A stretch of DNA of 64,000 nt from Paracraurococcus sp042666655 (GTDB taxonomy: Bacteria > Pseudomonadota > Alphaproteobacteria > Acetobacterales > Acetobacteraceae), in contig NZ_JBHTDE010000005.1 of the NCBI RefSeq assembly GCF_042666655.1, forward strand, positions 186,001 through 250,000, written 5' to 3'. Positions 1 through 8,364 of the stretch are shown one piece after another (within the stretch, counting starts at the first letter, position 1; each line of letters begins with the position of its first letter). The notes under the pieces were generated by a model. It worked only from the letters and a program-made list of their open reading frames with translations, did not search any database and was not told where the DNA came from. A program made the position numbers and the translations under genes.

Positions 1-429
1 CGGGAAGGACAGGCCGAGCAGCGACAGCATCCGCGCGGCGAGGTCGATGGCACCGTTGCGGTGCAGGGCGGCCGCGATGCCGGCCGGCACGCCGATGACG
101 ATGCCGAAGACCATGGCGGCGAGCGTCAGGTCGATGGTGTGCGGCAGCACGGCGGCGACCTCCGCCGTGATCGGCCGGCCGGTGACCATGGAGGCGCCGA
201 AATCGCCGACCAGCACGCGTCCCATGAAGGCGGCATACTGCGCCGGCAGCGGCTGGTCGGTGCCGAGCTTGGCCCGCAGCGCCGCCACCGCCTCCGGCGT
301 CGCCTGGTCGCCGAGAATGACCAGCGCCGGGTCCCCGGGGACGATACGGACGATGACGAAGATCAGCGTCAGCACCGCCAGCAGGGTCGGCACCGCGGCC
401 AGCAGGCGACGGGCGACGAAGAAGGCCAT
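1..429 (-). CDS. ABC transporter permease, DppB/OppB type (partial, cut by window edge)
   Basis: Inner-membrane permease of an oligopeptide/dipeptide-type ABC importer. Only the N-terminal 143 codons are present; the gene continues past base 1. The protein opens MAFFVARRLLAAVPTLLAV, the usual first membrane helix of DppB-type permeases, followed by a periplasmic stretch containing IVPGDPA, a hallmark of the family, and a second hydrophobic segment near residues 100-120. The ATG at 429 lies directly next to the TGA of the upstream binding-protein gene, so the two are co-transcribed and probably translationally coupled. The second permease and second ATPase of the usual five-gene set are expected beyond the left edge. 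The substrate cannot be read from this sequence. Confidence 0.93.
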   Translation of the reverse strand, partial: MAFFVARRLLAAVPTLLAVLTLIFVIVRIVPGDPALVILGDQATPEAVAALRAKLGTDQPLPAQYAAFMGRVLVGDFGASMVTGRPITAEVAAVLPHTIDLTLAAMVFGIVIGVPAGIAAALHRNGAIDLAARMLSLLGLSFP

Positions 430-1974
430 TCAGCGCAGCCGCGACTGCTCGGTGATCTGCGGGCCGAGGCCCATCGACCCCACCAGCTTGTAGCCGTAAT
501 CCAGCGTGTCGCGCCGGGCGAAGACCAGCAGCGTCTCCACCAGCGGCACGGCGCAGACTTCCTTCACCAGGGTCCGCTGCGCCTCCGCCCACAGTTTCAG
601 CTGCGCCGCCGGGTCGGTGCTGACCCGGGCCGCATCGATCTGCGCATCGGCCTGGTTGCAATGGGAGAAATTGGTCACCGCGGTCGGCGTCTTGACGATC
701 GACCGGCCGTGGAAGAACTGGCTGAGGTAGATGTCGGCCACCGGGAACCGCGCCGCCGAGTAGTAGACCAGCGGTGAGAGGTCCTGGCGGATCTGCTGGT
801 GAAAGGTGGCATGCTCCACCACCTGCAGGTCGAGCGTGATGCCGGCGCGGCGCAGCTGCTGCTGCACCACCTGCATCATGTTCAGCATCTCCGGCAACTG
901 GGTGTGGATGACCTTGATGGTCAGGCCGTTCGGGTAGCCGGCCTCGGCCAGCAGCGCCTTCGCCTTCGCCACGTCGTGGCCCGGCAGCCCGTTCTCGGCG
1001 GTGAAGCCCAGGTAGCCGCGCGGCACCAGGCTCTGCCCCGGGCGGCTCACGTCGGGGCCGCGCCAGCGCGACAGCTCCGCCCGGTTCACCGCATGCGCCA
1101 TGGCCTGCCGCACGCGGATGTCGTTGAAGGGTGCCTGGGTGATGTTGAGGTGGAGCATGGCGAGCTCGGCCGGCTCGAACACATCGACCGTCACGCCCGG
1201 CAGCGCCCGCACCCGGGTCGCCCAGGTCTGGTCGGCGCGGCCGTAGTTGAGGTCGAGCTCCTTGTTCTGGAAGGCCAGGTCGCGCGAGGCATCGGACGGG
1301 ATGAAGCGGTAGGAGATGCCGGCGATCTGCGGCTTGCCGCGGAAATAGCCGGCATGCGCCACCAGCTCGGCGCTCTGGTTCGGCGTCACGCCCTGCAGCG
1401 CGAAGGGCCCGGTGCCGACCGGTGCGCGGGCGAAGCCCTCGCCCTTCTGCTCCACCGCGCGCTTCGAGACGATGTAGCCGCCGGAGTAATTGGTCAGGAT
1501 GCCGAGCAGGCTCGGCACGTTCTCGCGCAGCACGATCCGCACCGTATAGGGATCGACCGCCTCGACGCTTTCGAAGGCGCGGAAATCGGCGGAGAAGGCG
1601 GAGGTCGCGGCGGCGGCGGATTTCCTCAGGCTGAAGACCACGTCGTCCGCGGTCAGCTCGCCGAAGCCGCCATGGAACTGCACGCCGCGGCGGAGGAAGA
1701 AGGTCCAGGTCCTGCCGTCGGCGCCGCTCTCCCAGCGCTCGGCCAGGTCGGGCTCGATCGCCGCCGGGTCGATGCTGCCGGGCGGGAAGCGCACCAGGCC
1801 GTTGAACATCCAGCCGACCGCCACGCGGTCGATGGTGGAGGTGGCGAAATGCGGGTCCAGCCGGCCGACATCCTGCGCCGCCATGCCCACGCGCAAGGTC
1901 TGCGCCTGGCTCCCCGATGGCAATCCGATCGCCAGCGCCATGCCGAGCAGTGCCGCGCGCAAAGCCTTCATCAT
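430..1974 (-). CDS. ABC transporter substrate-binding protein, family 5 (peptide/opine/nickel type)
   Basis: Periplasmic receptor of the same importer, 514 aa, a normal length for SBP family 5. A signal peptide is visible at residues 1-24 (hydrophobic core ALLGMALAIGL, cleavage near SQA-QT). The mature protein begins TLRVGM and carries the typical early RLDPHF segment. Family-typical FHGGFGELTADDVVFSLR follows near residue 100, and the receptor-type motif VRQAMAHAVNR lies near residue 290. The start ATGATGA overlaps the stop of the FAD oxidoreductase gene by 4 bases. Binding-protein family 5 covers peptides, opines, glutathione and some sugars, so the ligand is open. The amine/amino-acid oxidase encoded just upstream suggests an amine-containing ligand, which is inference. 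Confidence 0.93.
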   Translation of the reverse strand: MMKALRAALLGMALAIGLPSGSQAQTLRVGMAAQDVGRLDPHFATSTIDRVAVGWMFNGLVRFPPGSIDPAAIEPDLAERWESGADGRTWTFFLRRGVQFHGGFGELTADDVVFSLRKSAAAATSAFSADFRAFESVEAVDPYTVRIVLRENVPSLLGILTNYSGGYIVSKRAVEQKGEGFARAPVGTGPFALQGVTPNQSAELVAHAGYFRGKPQIAGISYRFIPSDASRDLAFQNKELDLNYGRADQTWATRVRALPGVTVDVFEPAELAMLHLNITQAPFNDIRVRQAMAHAVNRAELSRWRGPDVSRPGQSLVPRGYLGFTAENGLPGHDVAKAKALLAEAGYPNGLTIKVIHTQLPEMLNMMQVVQQQLRRAGITLDLQVVEHATFHQQIRQDLSPLVYYSAARFPVADIYLSQFFHGRSIVKTPTAVTNFSHCNQADAQIDAARVSTDPAAQLKLWAEAQRTLVKEVCAVPLVETLLVFARRDTLDYGYKLVGSMGLGPQITEQSRLR

Positions 1975-3107
1975 TCCGTCCCCCGGCCTGTGGCCGCGTC
2001 CGCCCGTGGGGCGAAGCGGCCGATATCGAATGCGTCGAGCGGCACGTCGCTGTGCCCGTCCAGCACCAGCTCCGACAGCACCTCGCCCACCGCCGGCCCC
2101 AGCATGAATCCATGGCCGGAGAAGCCGAAGGCGTGGAACAGCCCGGGCGTGGTGCGGCTCGGCCCCATCACCGGCAGCACGTCCGGCGTCAGCCCGTCGA
2201 TGCCGGTCCAGCTGCGGATGATCAGCGCATCCGCCAGGCGCGGGATCAGCCGCACCGCCTTTTCCATCGCCGCCGCGCCGCTGTCCGGGCGCGGGCGGGA
2301 CATCGGCACCGCCGGGTCGCCCTCGCCGCGCCCGCCGCCCAGGATGACGTTGCCGCGCGAAATCTGCCGCAGGTAGACATCGCCGCCCACCACGCCGATG
2401 TTCAGCCGGCAGAAATGCGGCAGCGGCTCGGTCACCAGCATGTTGGGGTGCAGCGCCTCGATCGGCGCGCGCTCGCCGAAGCGCGCCGCCACCGCGGCGC
2501 CCCAGAAGCCGGCGCAGTTCAGCAGCACCGGTGCGACGAAGCCGGTGTCGTTGGCAGTGACGCGGAAGCGGGTGCCGTCATGCGCCATCTCCGCCACTGC
2601 ATGGCCTTCCAGGATGGTCGCGCCCGCTTTGCGCGCCGCCGCGGCCAGGGCCGGCGCCAGCAGCCGGGGATTGGCCGAGCCATCCTCCTCCAGCAGGCTG
2701 CCGGCGATCACCTGCTCGCCCAGCCAGGGATGTTCGGCACGGATGGCGTTGCGGCCGACCATGCGCGGCCGCAGCCCATGCTGCTCGGCGATGGCGTTCC
2801 AGCGCAGCAGCTCGGCTTCCTCCGCCGCGCTGCGGGCCAGCTTCAGGTGGCCGCTGGGATCGAATTCGGCATCGGTCCCGATCAGGTCGGCCATGCGCGC
2901 CCAGATCGCGCGGGACCGCCGCGCCAGCGGCAGCTCCGCCGGGTTGCGGCCCTGCTGCCGCACGCCGCCATGGTTGACGCCGGAGGCCTGGCCGCCGACC
3001 AGGCCGCGTTCCAGCAGCACCACGCGGGCGCCGCGCTTCGCCAGGTGCAGCGCGGCGGAACAGCCGGCGCCGCCACCGCCGACCACCAGGACATCGGCCT
3101 CAACCAT
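1971..3107 (-). CDS. FAD-dependent amine/amino-acid oxidoreductase (DAO family)
   Basis: A DAO-fold flavoenzyme of 378 aa, related to glycine/sarcosine oxidases and D-amino-acid dehydrogenases, which oxidise the C-N bond of amino or imino acids. The N-terminal dinucleotide-binding motif VLVVGGGGAGCSAALHL (residues 6-22) is followed by LLERG, the usual end of the second strand. The C-terminus has GLTPDVLPVMG and FGFSGHGFMLGPAVGE, the FAD-binding tail of this family. The chosen ATG at 3107 overlaps the upstream ATPase gene by 8 bases; an ATG at 3116 would add three residues (MSR). It sits inside an ABC importer operon between the ATPase and the binding protein, so it probably acts on the imported compound or a derivative. 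The exact substrate is unknown. Confidence 0.88.
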   Translation of the reverse strand: MVEADVLVVGGGGAGCSAALHLAKRGARVVLLERGLVGGQASGVNHGGVRQQGRNPAELPLARRSRAIWARMADLIGTDAEFDPSGHLKLARSAAEEAELLRWNAIAEQHGLRPRMVGRNAIRAEHPWLGEQVIAGSLLEEDGSANPRLLAPALAAAARKAGATILEGHAVAEMAHDGTRFRVTANDTGFVAPVLLNCAGFWGAAVAARFGERAPIEALHPNMLVTEPLPHFCRLNIGVVGGDVYLRQISRGNVILGGGRGEGDPAVPMSRPRPDSGAAAMEKAVRLIPRLADALIIRSWTGIDGLTPDVLPVMGPSRTTPGLFHAFGFSGHGFMLGPAVGEVLSELVLDGHSDVPLDAFDIGRFAPRADAATGRGTE

Positions 3108-4068
3108 GCGCGACATGGCAGCGCGCGGCATGGCCGGCCGCCACCTCGGCCAGCAGTTGCGGCGTCTCGCAGCCCGGGCGCGCCAGCGGGCAGCGCGGCG
3201 CGAAGCGGCAGCCCGCCGGCATGGCATCCAGCGCCGGCACCCGCCCGCCGATCGCGGACAGCGCCTGGCCCGAAAGGTCGATCCGTGGCACCGCGGCGAA
3301 CAGCGCCCGCGTATAGGGGTGCAGCGGCCGGGCGAAGATGGCGCCGACCGGGCCCTGCTCGACGATCTCCCCGGCATACATCACCGCCACGCGGTCGGCG
3401 ATCTGCGCCGCGACGCCCAGGTTGTGGGTGATGAACAGCACCGCCATGCCGTGCTTCGTCCGCAGATCGGCCAGAAGCCCCAGCACCTGCGCCTGGATGG
3501 TGACGTCGAGCGCCGTGGTCGGCTCGTCGGCCAGCAGCACCGCGGGCTCGCAGGCCAGCGCCATGGCGATCATCACCCGCTGGCGCATGCCGCCCGAGAA
3601 TTGGTGCGGGTATTCGCGCAGCCGCTGGCTGGCCGAGGGGATCTTCACCTCCTCGAACAGCGCGCCGGCGCGGTCGAGTGCGGCGGCGCGCGACAGGCCG
3701 CGATGGATGCGGAGACTCTCCGCCACCTGGTCGCCCACCGTCATCACCGGGTTCAGGCTGGTCATCGGCTCCTGGAAGATCATCGCCATGCGGTCGCCGC
3801 GCAGGCGTTCCAGGGCGGCATCCTCCAGCCCCGCGAGGTCTTCCCCGTCCAGCAGGATGCGGCCGGCGGCGACGCGGCCGGCGGGCGGCTGCACCAGCCC
3901 CATGACGGACAGCGCCGTGACGCTCTTCCCGCAGCCGCTCTCGCCGACCAGGGCCAGCGTCTCGTCGCGCTTCAGCCGCAGCGAGACGTCGCGCACCGCG
4001 GCATGCCAGGCGCCGCGGATGCGGAACTCGGTGCGCAGGCCGATGAGCTCGAGGGCGGGCGTCGCCAT
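3100..4068 (-). CDS. ABC transporter ATP-binding protein, DppD/OppD type
   Basis: Cytoplasmic ATPase of the oligopeptide-type importer, 322 aa. Walker A is ALVGESGCGKSVTAL (about residue 40), the Q-loop region is MIFQEPMTSLNP, the signature is HQFSGGMRQRVMIAMAL, and Walker B is LLADEPTTALDVT; the switch His is in FITHNLG. The C-terminal oligopeptide-transporter extension is present, with PLHPYTRALFAAVP and a Cys-containing tail (CRFAPRCPLARPGC) typical of DppD/OppD. The start MATPALELIGLRTEFRI at 4068 was preferred over an upstream in-frame extension of low-complexity Arg/Pro sequence because it matches where family members begin. It is the first gene of the operon that continues through the FAD oxidoreductase, binding protein and permease. 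Confidence 0.94.
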   Translation of the reverse strand: MATPALELIGLRTEFRIRGAWHAAVRDVSLRLKRDETLALVGESGCGKSVTALSVMGLVQPPAGRVAAGRILLDGEDLAGLEDAALERLRGDRMAMIFQEPMTSLNPVMTVGDQVAESLRIHRGLSRAAALDRAGALFEEVKIPSASQRLREYPHQFSGGMRQRVMIAMALACEPAVLLADEPTTALDVTIQAQVLGLLADLRTKHGMAVLFITHNLGVAAQIADRVAVMYAGEIVEQGPVGAIFARPLHPYTRALFAAVPRIDLSGQALSAIGGRVPALDAMPAGCRFAPRCPLARPGCETPQLLAEVAAGHAARCHVAHG

Positions 4069-4255
4069 GATCGCGGCAGCCTGCCCGCGCCGCCCGGCGC
4101 CGGCAAGCCGGTGCCGCTGCCGCTTGGCGCCACGGCGGACCGGAACCGACCGTCTTCTGGGCAGCGCCGCCTGCCGGCGCGGCAATGGGCGGTTTGCCGG
4201 CGCCCGGCGCGGGCGATAGGCTTCCCGCCACAAGGCTGCGACGGGGGAGCGGGAC

Positions 4256-5095
4256 ATGCAGTTCGGGGCCTCGATGTTCTTCACCGACTATTCGATGACG
4301 CCCGCCGCGCTGGCCCGCGCGCTGGAGGAACGCGGCTTCGAATCCGTCTGGGCGCCGGAGCATTCGCATATTCCCGCCGCCCGCCTGACCCCCTGGGGCG
4401 GCGGCGGCGAGCTGCCGAAGCGCTACTACGACGTCATGGACCCCTTCGTCAGCCTGACCATGGCGGCGGCGGCGACCACCACCCTGCTGCTCGGCACCGG
4501 CGTCTGCCTGCTGAACCAGCGCGACACCATCCAGACCGCCAAGCTGGTCGCCTCGCTCGACCAGGTCTCCGGCGGCCGCTTCCTGTTCGGCATCGGCGTC
4601 GGCTGGAACCGGGAGGAGATGGAGAACCACGGCACCGCCTTCGACACCCGCGCCAAGCTGGTGCGCGAAAGGGTGGAGGCGATGAAGGAGATCTGGACGA
4701 AATCGAAGGCCGAGTACCACGGCGAATTCGTCGACTTCGCGCCGATCATGGCCTGGCCCAAGCCGGTACAGAAGCCGCACCCGCCGATCCTGGTCGGCGG
4801 CGCCTTTCCGCAGGGGGCGCGGCGGGCGCTGCGCTACGGCAATGGCTGGATCCCGATCGCCGGCCGCGCGCCGCTGGAAGACGCTTTGGTCGCCTTCCGC
4901 GGGATGGCGGCGGAGGCCGGGCGCGACCTGGCGGAGGTGCCGGTCTCCACCTTCGGCGCGCCGGAGGACCTCGACACGCTCCGGCGCTACCGCGACCTCG
5001 GCGTCTCCCGCGTGGTGGTGTCGCTGGACTCGGAGAAGGCGGCGACCATCCTGCCGATCCTCGACCGCTGGGCGGCGCTGATCCGCGGGCTGTAG
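4256..5095 (+). CDS. LLM class (luciferase-like) oxidoreductase, TIGR03619-like
   Basis: TIM-barrel oxidoreductase of the bacterial luciferase superfamily, 279 aa, which uses FMN or F420 as cofactor. It shares the block MQFG...FTDYSM, ALEERGFESVWAPEHSHIPA and GVGWNREEMENHG with the protein encoded at 30265, showing that they are paralogues. Family-typical LGTGVCLLNQRDTI and LDQVSGGRFLFGIG lie near residues 80-115. A purine-rich GGGGGAGCGGGAC precedes the ATG. It is convergent with the SMP-30 gene, with only 3 bases between the two stops. The substrate cannot be predicted; proteins of this subgroup are usually annotated as F420-dependent, but cofactor choice is not visible here. Confidence 0.9.
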   Translation: MQFGASMFFTDYSMTPAALARALEERGFESVWAPEHSHIPAARLTPWGGGGELPKRYYDVMDPFVSLTMAAAATTTLLLGTGVCLLNQRDTIQTAKLVASLDQVSGGRFLFGIGVGWNREEMENHGTAFDTRAKLVRERVEAMKEIWTKSKAEYHGEFVDFAPIMAWPKPVQKPHPPILVGGAFPQGARRALRYGNGWIPIAGRAPLEDALVAFRGMAAEAGRDLAEVPVSTFGAPEDLDTLRRYRDLGVSRVVVSLDSEKAATILPILDRWAALIRGL

Positions 5096-5098
5096 CCG

Positions 5099-6013
5099 CT
5101 ATTCCTGGAAGTTCAGCCGCAGCCCCGGCTCCGGCCAGCGCATCTGGCCGAGCTCGCCCAAGCCCGATAGCGTGATGGTCGCGGTGCGCATGTCGGCGCC
5201 GCCGAAGCAGATATTGGTCGGGTGGGTGTCGGGCATCGCCACCTGGTCCAGCAGCCGGCCGTCGGGGGCGAAGACAGTGATCCTGCCCGTGACCAGCGTG
5301 GCGACGCAGACGTTGCCGGAGGCCGTCACGGCCAGGCTGTCGAAGCGGGCGAAGCCCGGCGCGGCGCCGAGGTAGCGCCCGCCATGCGGCGAGGGGAAGG
5401 GTTGCTTGCGCAGCACGCCCGGGCTCTCGATGTCGAAGGCCCAGAGCCGCGCCGGCTCGGTATCCGCGACATAGACCGTGCGCTCATCCGGCGAGAGGCC
5501 GACGCCGTTGGCGCTGAGGATCGGATAGGCGATCTCCCGCACCGAGGACCCGTCCGGCATGGCGTAGTAGAGCCCGCCGTGGTCGCGCGACGTGTGGTAG
5601 CGCTTGCCGAGATCGGTGAAGTAGAAGCCGCCATGCCGGTCGAAGACCAGGTCGTTCGGTGCCGAGAGCTTGTGCCCGTTCGCCGCCTTGTACAGCAGGT
5701 GCCGCGCACCGCTGACGGGATCGACCCGCTCGACGGAGCCGTATTCGTAGTCGTCGGACGGGCCCTGGCCCATGAAGCTGTCGGGCAGGTATTTGCTGCC
5801 GCCGTTGTTGCAGAGGATCAGCCCGCCATCCGGCGCGCGCGCCAGCCCGTTCGGCCCACCTCCGGCCTGGCCGAGACGCGTGACCTTGCCATCGGCGCCG
5901 ACCCGGGTGATCCAGCCGCCGTTGATCTCGGTGAGGAGGATGCTGCCATCCGCCATGGCGACGGGGCCTTCGGGGAAGCCGAGGCCCCTGGCCAGGATGC
6001 TGATCTCGGTCAC
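5099..6013 (-). CDS. SMP-30/gluconolactonase/LRE family protein
   Basis: Six-bladed beta-propeller hydrolase of 304 aa that typically opens sugar or other lactones using a single divalent metal. Family features are LARGLGFPEGPVAMADGSIL at the N-terminus (the metal-ligand Glu lies in FPEGP), NGLARAPDG, KLSAPNDLVFDRHGGFYFTD (Asn of the metal site) and ILSANGVGLSPDERTVYVAD. The start is GTG at 6013, supported by GAAGGGGAAACGCC just upstream. The downstream neighbour on the other strand is an LLM oxidoreductase, and a class II aldolase gene lies upstream on the same strand 40 bases away. Together they could process a sugar-acid lactone, but this is inference from context only. Confidence 0.88.
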   Translation of the reverse strand: MTEISILARGLGFPEGPVAMADGSILLTEINGGWITRVGADGKVTRLGQAGGGPNGLARAPDGGLILCNNGGSKYLPDSFMGQGPSDDYEYGSVERVDPVSGARHLLYKAANGHKLSAPNDLVFDRHGGFYFTDLGKRYHTSRDHGGLYYAMPDGSSVREIAYPILSANGVGLSPDERTVYVADTEPARLWAFDIESPGVLRKQPFPSPHGGRYLGAAPGFARFDSLAVTASGNVCVATLVTGRITVFAPDGRLLDQVAMPDTHPTNICFGGADMRTATITLSGLGELGQMRWPEPGLRLNFQE

Positions 6014-6053
6014 GGCGTTTCCCCTTCTTCGTTTCGTGGCCGGCCTTGCCGGC

Positions 6054-6815
6054 TCAGCAGCGGTACTTGGCGCCCTGCCGGTCCACCGTGCGCACCAGGC
6101 CTTGGAATTCCAGCAGGCCGTAGTCCGGCGTGCCGCGGAGCTTCTTCATGCGCGCCTTGGCGCGTTCCTGCACATGCGGCTCGATCACCACCGGCGGCTC
6201 GTCCATCTGCCGGGCCATCAGCTCGACCTCGCAGGCGCGCTCCAGCATATACAGCCGCATCAGCGCGCCATGGATGGTCTCGCCCCAGGTCAGCAGGCCG
6301 TGGTTCAGCAGCACCACGCAACTGCCCTGCTGGCAGGTGACGCCGAGCGCCTCGCACTCCTCGACCGAGGTCGGCACGCCGTAATCGTGGTAGGCCACGT
6401 CGTCCAGCACATGCAGCGCATCCTGGCTGATCGGCCGCAGCCCGCGGCGCAGCACCGAGATGCCCGCCCCCGCGCGGGTATGGGTGTGCAGCACGCAATT
6501 CGCATCCGGGCGCGCCTTGTAGACGCCGCTATGGATGGTGAAGCCGGCGGCGTTGAAGCGGCCCTGGTCGCCGATGACGTTGCCGGCGAGATCCATCTTC
6601 ACCAGGGAAGATGCGGTGACCTCGTCGAACATCTCGCCGTAGCGGTTGATGAGGAAGGTGTCCGGCTCCCCCGGCACGCGCGCCGACATATGGGTATTGA
6701 TCAGGTCGGTCCAGCCGAGGTGGTGCACGACACGATAGAGCGCGGCCAGGTCGCAGCGCGTCTGCCATTCGGCATCCGACATGTCCGCCCCGGCGAGCTT
6801 CATGGCTGAGGACAT
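6054..6815 (-). CDS. Class II aldolase/adducin family protein
   Basis: Zn-dependent class II aldolase-like protein, 253 aa, of the family that includes L-fuculose-phosphate aldolase and several decarboxylases. Visible family signatures are LGWTDLINTHMSARVPG near the N-terminus, INRYGEMFDEVTASSLVKMD, NAAGFTIHSGVYKARPD, VLHTHTRAG (two His metal ligands) and VVLLNHGLLTWGETI (third His ligand). The start at 6815 (MSSAMKLAG) follows GGGAGAGCA; a longer in-frame extension to 6866 is Arg-rich and was rejected. In Acetobacteraceae-like genomes such proteins are often stand-alone and of unknown substrate. It lies 40 bases upstream of the lactonase gene on the same strand. Confidence 0.9.
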   Translation of the reverse strand: MSSAMKLAGADMSDAEWQTRCDLAALYRVVHHLGWTDLINTHMSARVPGEPDTFLINRYGEMFDEVTASSLVKMDLAGNVIGDQGRFNAAGFTIHSGVYKARPDANCVLHTHTRAGAGISVLRRGLRPISQDALHVLDDVAYHDYGVPTSVEECEALGVTCQQGSCVVLLNHGLLTWGETIHGALMRLYMLERACEVELMARQMDEPPVVIEPHVQERAKARMKKLRGTPDYGLLEFQGLVRTVDRQGAKYRC

Positions 6816-6951
6816 TGCTCTCTCCCGTTCCCGGCGCTGCCGCCGGCCGGCCATCCTGTGCGCCAAGCCGCTCCGCCCGCAAGCCAGTATGTCCGGCCGG
6901 CTTGACAGCCGGGCGGGCCGGCCGCCTTACCGGGGCCACGGAGGCAACGGC

Positions 6952-8196
6952 ATGCGCATCGAGATACTCTGCACCGGCGACGAGATCCTGACCGGCAAGA
7001 CGATCAACACCAATTACAGCCACATCGCGCAGCGCCTGGGCGAGGCCGGGCTGGAAGTGGTGCATGGCACCACCGTCGGCGACGACCGCGCCAGCCTGCT
7101 GGCCGCCTTCCGCCAGGCGGCGGCCCGCGCCGACGCCGTCATCGTCAATGGCGGGCTCGGCCCGACCGTCGACGACCTGTCGCAGGAGGTCGCGGCCGAG
7201 GCCGCCGGGGTGCCGCTGGTGCTGCACGAGCCCTGGCTGGCCCGGATGGAGGCCTTCTATGCCGGGCGGGGCCGGGCGATGCCGGCCAACAACCGCAAGC
7301 AGGCCATGCTGCCAGACGGCGCCGAGTTCATCGACAACCCGATCGGCACCGCCTGCGGCTTCGCGGTGACCATCGACGGCGCGCGCTTCTACTTCACCCC
7401 CGGCGTGCCGCGCGAGATGCGCCGCATGCTGGACGAGCAGGTGATGCCGCGCCTGCTGGCCAGCGCCGGGCTGCCCGGCGTGGCGAGGCTGAAGCGCTTC
7501 CACTCCTTCGGCATCGGCGAATCCCGCGCCGACGAGATGCTGGCGGGGATCGAGGCGATGGCGCCGCCCGGCACGGTGAAGCTCGGCTTCCAGGCGCATT
7601 ACCCGGAACTGGAGACCAAGCTGGCGGCGCGCGGCGCCGATGCGGCCACGCTCGATGCCATCCTGGCGCCGCTGGAGGCCGAGGTGCGCCGGCGCTTAGG
7701 CAATTTCATCCTCGCCGAGGATCGGGACACGCTGGAATCCGTCGTGCTGGATGCGCTGCGCGGCTGTGGCGGCACGCTGGCGGTGGCGGAGAGCTTCACC
7801 GGCGGCAGCATCGCCGCCCGCCTGCTGCAGCTGGACGGCGCCGAGACGCTGTTCCGCCGCGGCGTGGTCAGCCGCGACCCGGGCCAGCTTGCCGCCGCGG
7901 TCGGCCTCGCGCCGGATGCCGCCGCGGCGCCGGCGGTGGCACTGGCGCTGCGGGCGGCGAGCGGCGCCAGCCATGCGCTGGCCGTGCTGGTAACGATGGA
8001 GGGCGAAGGCGCCCAGGCGGCCGGCAGCATCAGCATCGGCCTCGCCGATCCGAACGGCAGCCTGCTGCGCGAGGCCAAGCTGGTCGGCGGGCGGGAATGG
8101 GTGCGGCTCGGCGCGGCGGAGCTCGGGCTCGACTGCCTGCGCCGGCACCTGGCGGGGCTGCCGGTGGAGGAACGGTTGGACTTCGAGCGGCGGTAA
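6952..8196 (+). CDS. cinA: CinA family protein (MoaB-like domain plus degenerate nicotinamide-nucleotide amidase domain)
   Basis: Two-domain CinA protein, 414 aa. Residues 1-170 form the MoaB/MogA-like domain (ILCTGDEILTGKTINTNYS, VIVNGGLGPTVDDLSQEV, YFTPGVPREMRRMLDEQV). A linker domain follows to about residue 255. The C-terminal PncC-like domain keeps AVAESFTGGSIAARLL with Ser281, the position of the catalytic Ser in NMN deamidases. The second conserved block, usually TGxAGPGG, is replaced by a stretch reading VTMEGEGAQAAGSISIG, so NMN amidohydrolase activity is doubtful. The start has a good GGAGG site 7 bases upstream. It is immediately followed by the first copy of the three-hairpin repeat, whose first base is the last base of the TAA stop. 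Confidence 0.92.
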   Translation: MRIEILCTGDEILTGKTINTNYSHIAQRLGEAGLEVVHGTTVGDDRASLLAAFRQAAARADAVIVNGGLGPTVDDLSQEVAAEAAGVPLVLHEPWLARMEAFYAGRGRAMPANNRKQAMLPDGAEFIDNPIGTACGFAVTIDGARFYFTPGVPREMRRMLDEQVMPRLLASAGLPGVARLKRFHSFGIGESRADEMLAGIEAMAPPGTVKLGFQAHYPELETKLAARGADAATLDAILAPLEAEVRRRLGNFILAEDRDTLESVVLDALRGCGGTLAVAESFTGGSIAARLLQLDGAETLFRRGVVSRDPGQLAAAVGLAPDAAAAPAVALALRAASGASHALAVLVTMEGEGAQAAGSISIGLADPNGSLLREAKLVGGREWVRLGAAELGLDCLRRHLAGLPVEERLDFERR

Positions 8197-8297
8197 GGCC
8201 AGGGAGGATACTTCTCTGGGTCGGCACCTGCCGCGCGGCGAATTCCGACCCGGGAAAAGGAAGGGTGGGGTCTGCGGAGCGGGAGACTTTCCCGCGG
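8196..8297 (+). repeat. Three-hairpin intergenic repeat, copy 1 (shortened)
   Basis: About 100 bases that begin on the cinA stop codon and match copies at 13108, 25194, 41080 (minus) and 51479. The left block AGGCCAGGGAGGATACTT is present but its downstream arm is shortened. The central inverted repeat GGGTCGG...CCGACCC is intact, and a right hairpin GCGGGA...TCCCGC closes the element at 8279-8297. It is the most degenerate of the five copies. Orientation follows the upstream gene. Confidence 0.75.
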
Positions 8298-8364
8298 GCC
8301 CGCCGCGCCATAGGCTGGCCGGCGGAAGCGGGCGACAGCACCCGCAGGTCGAGGAAACGCCCAG

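Noticed and set aside
2398..5175. Very long open frames on the strand opposite or in frames alternative to clear genes, here and in many other places
   Set aside because: They are by-products of the very high GC content: stop codons are rare in the GC-rich alternative frames. Their translations are Arg/Pro/Ala/Gly-rich without motifs, and the overlapping genes have strong family signatures.
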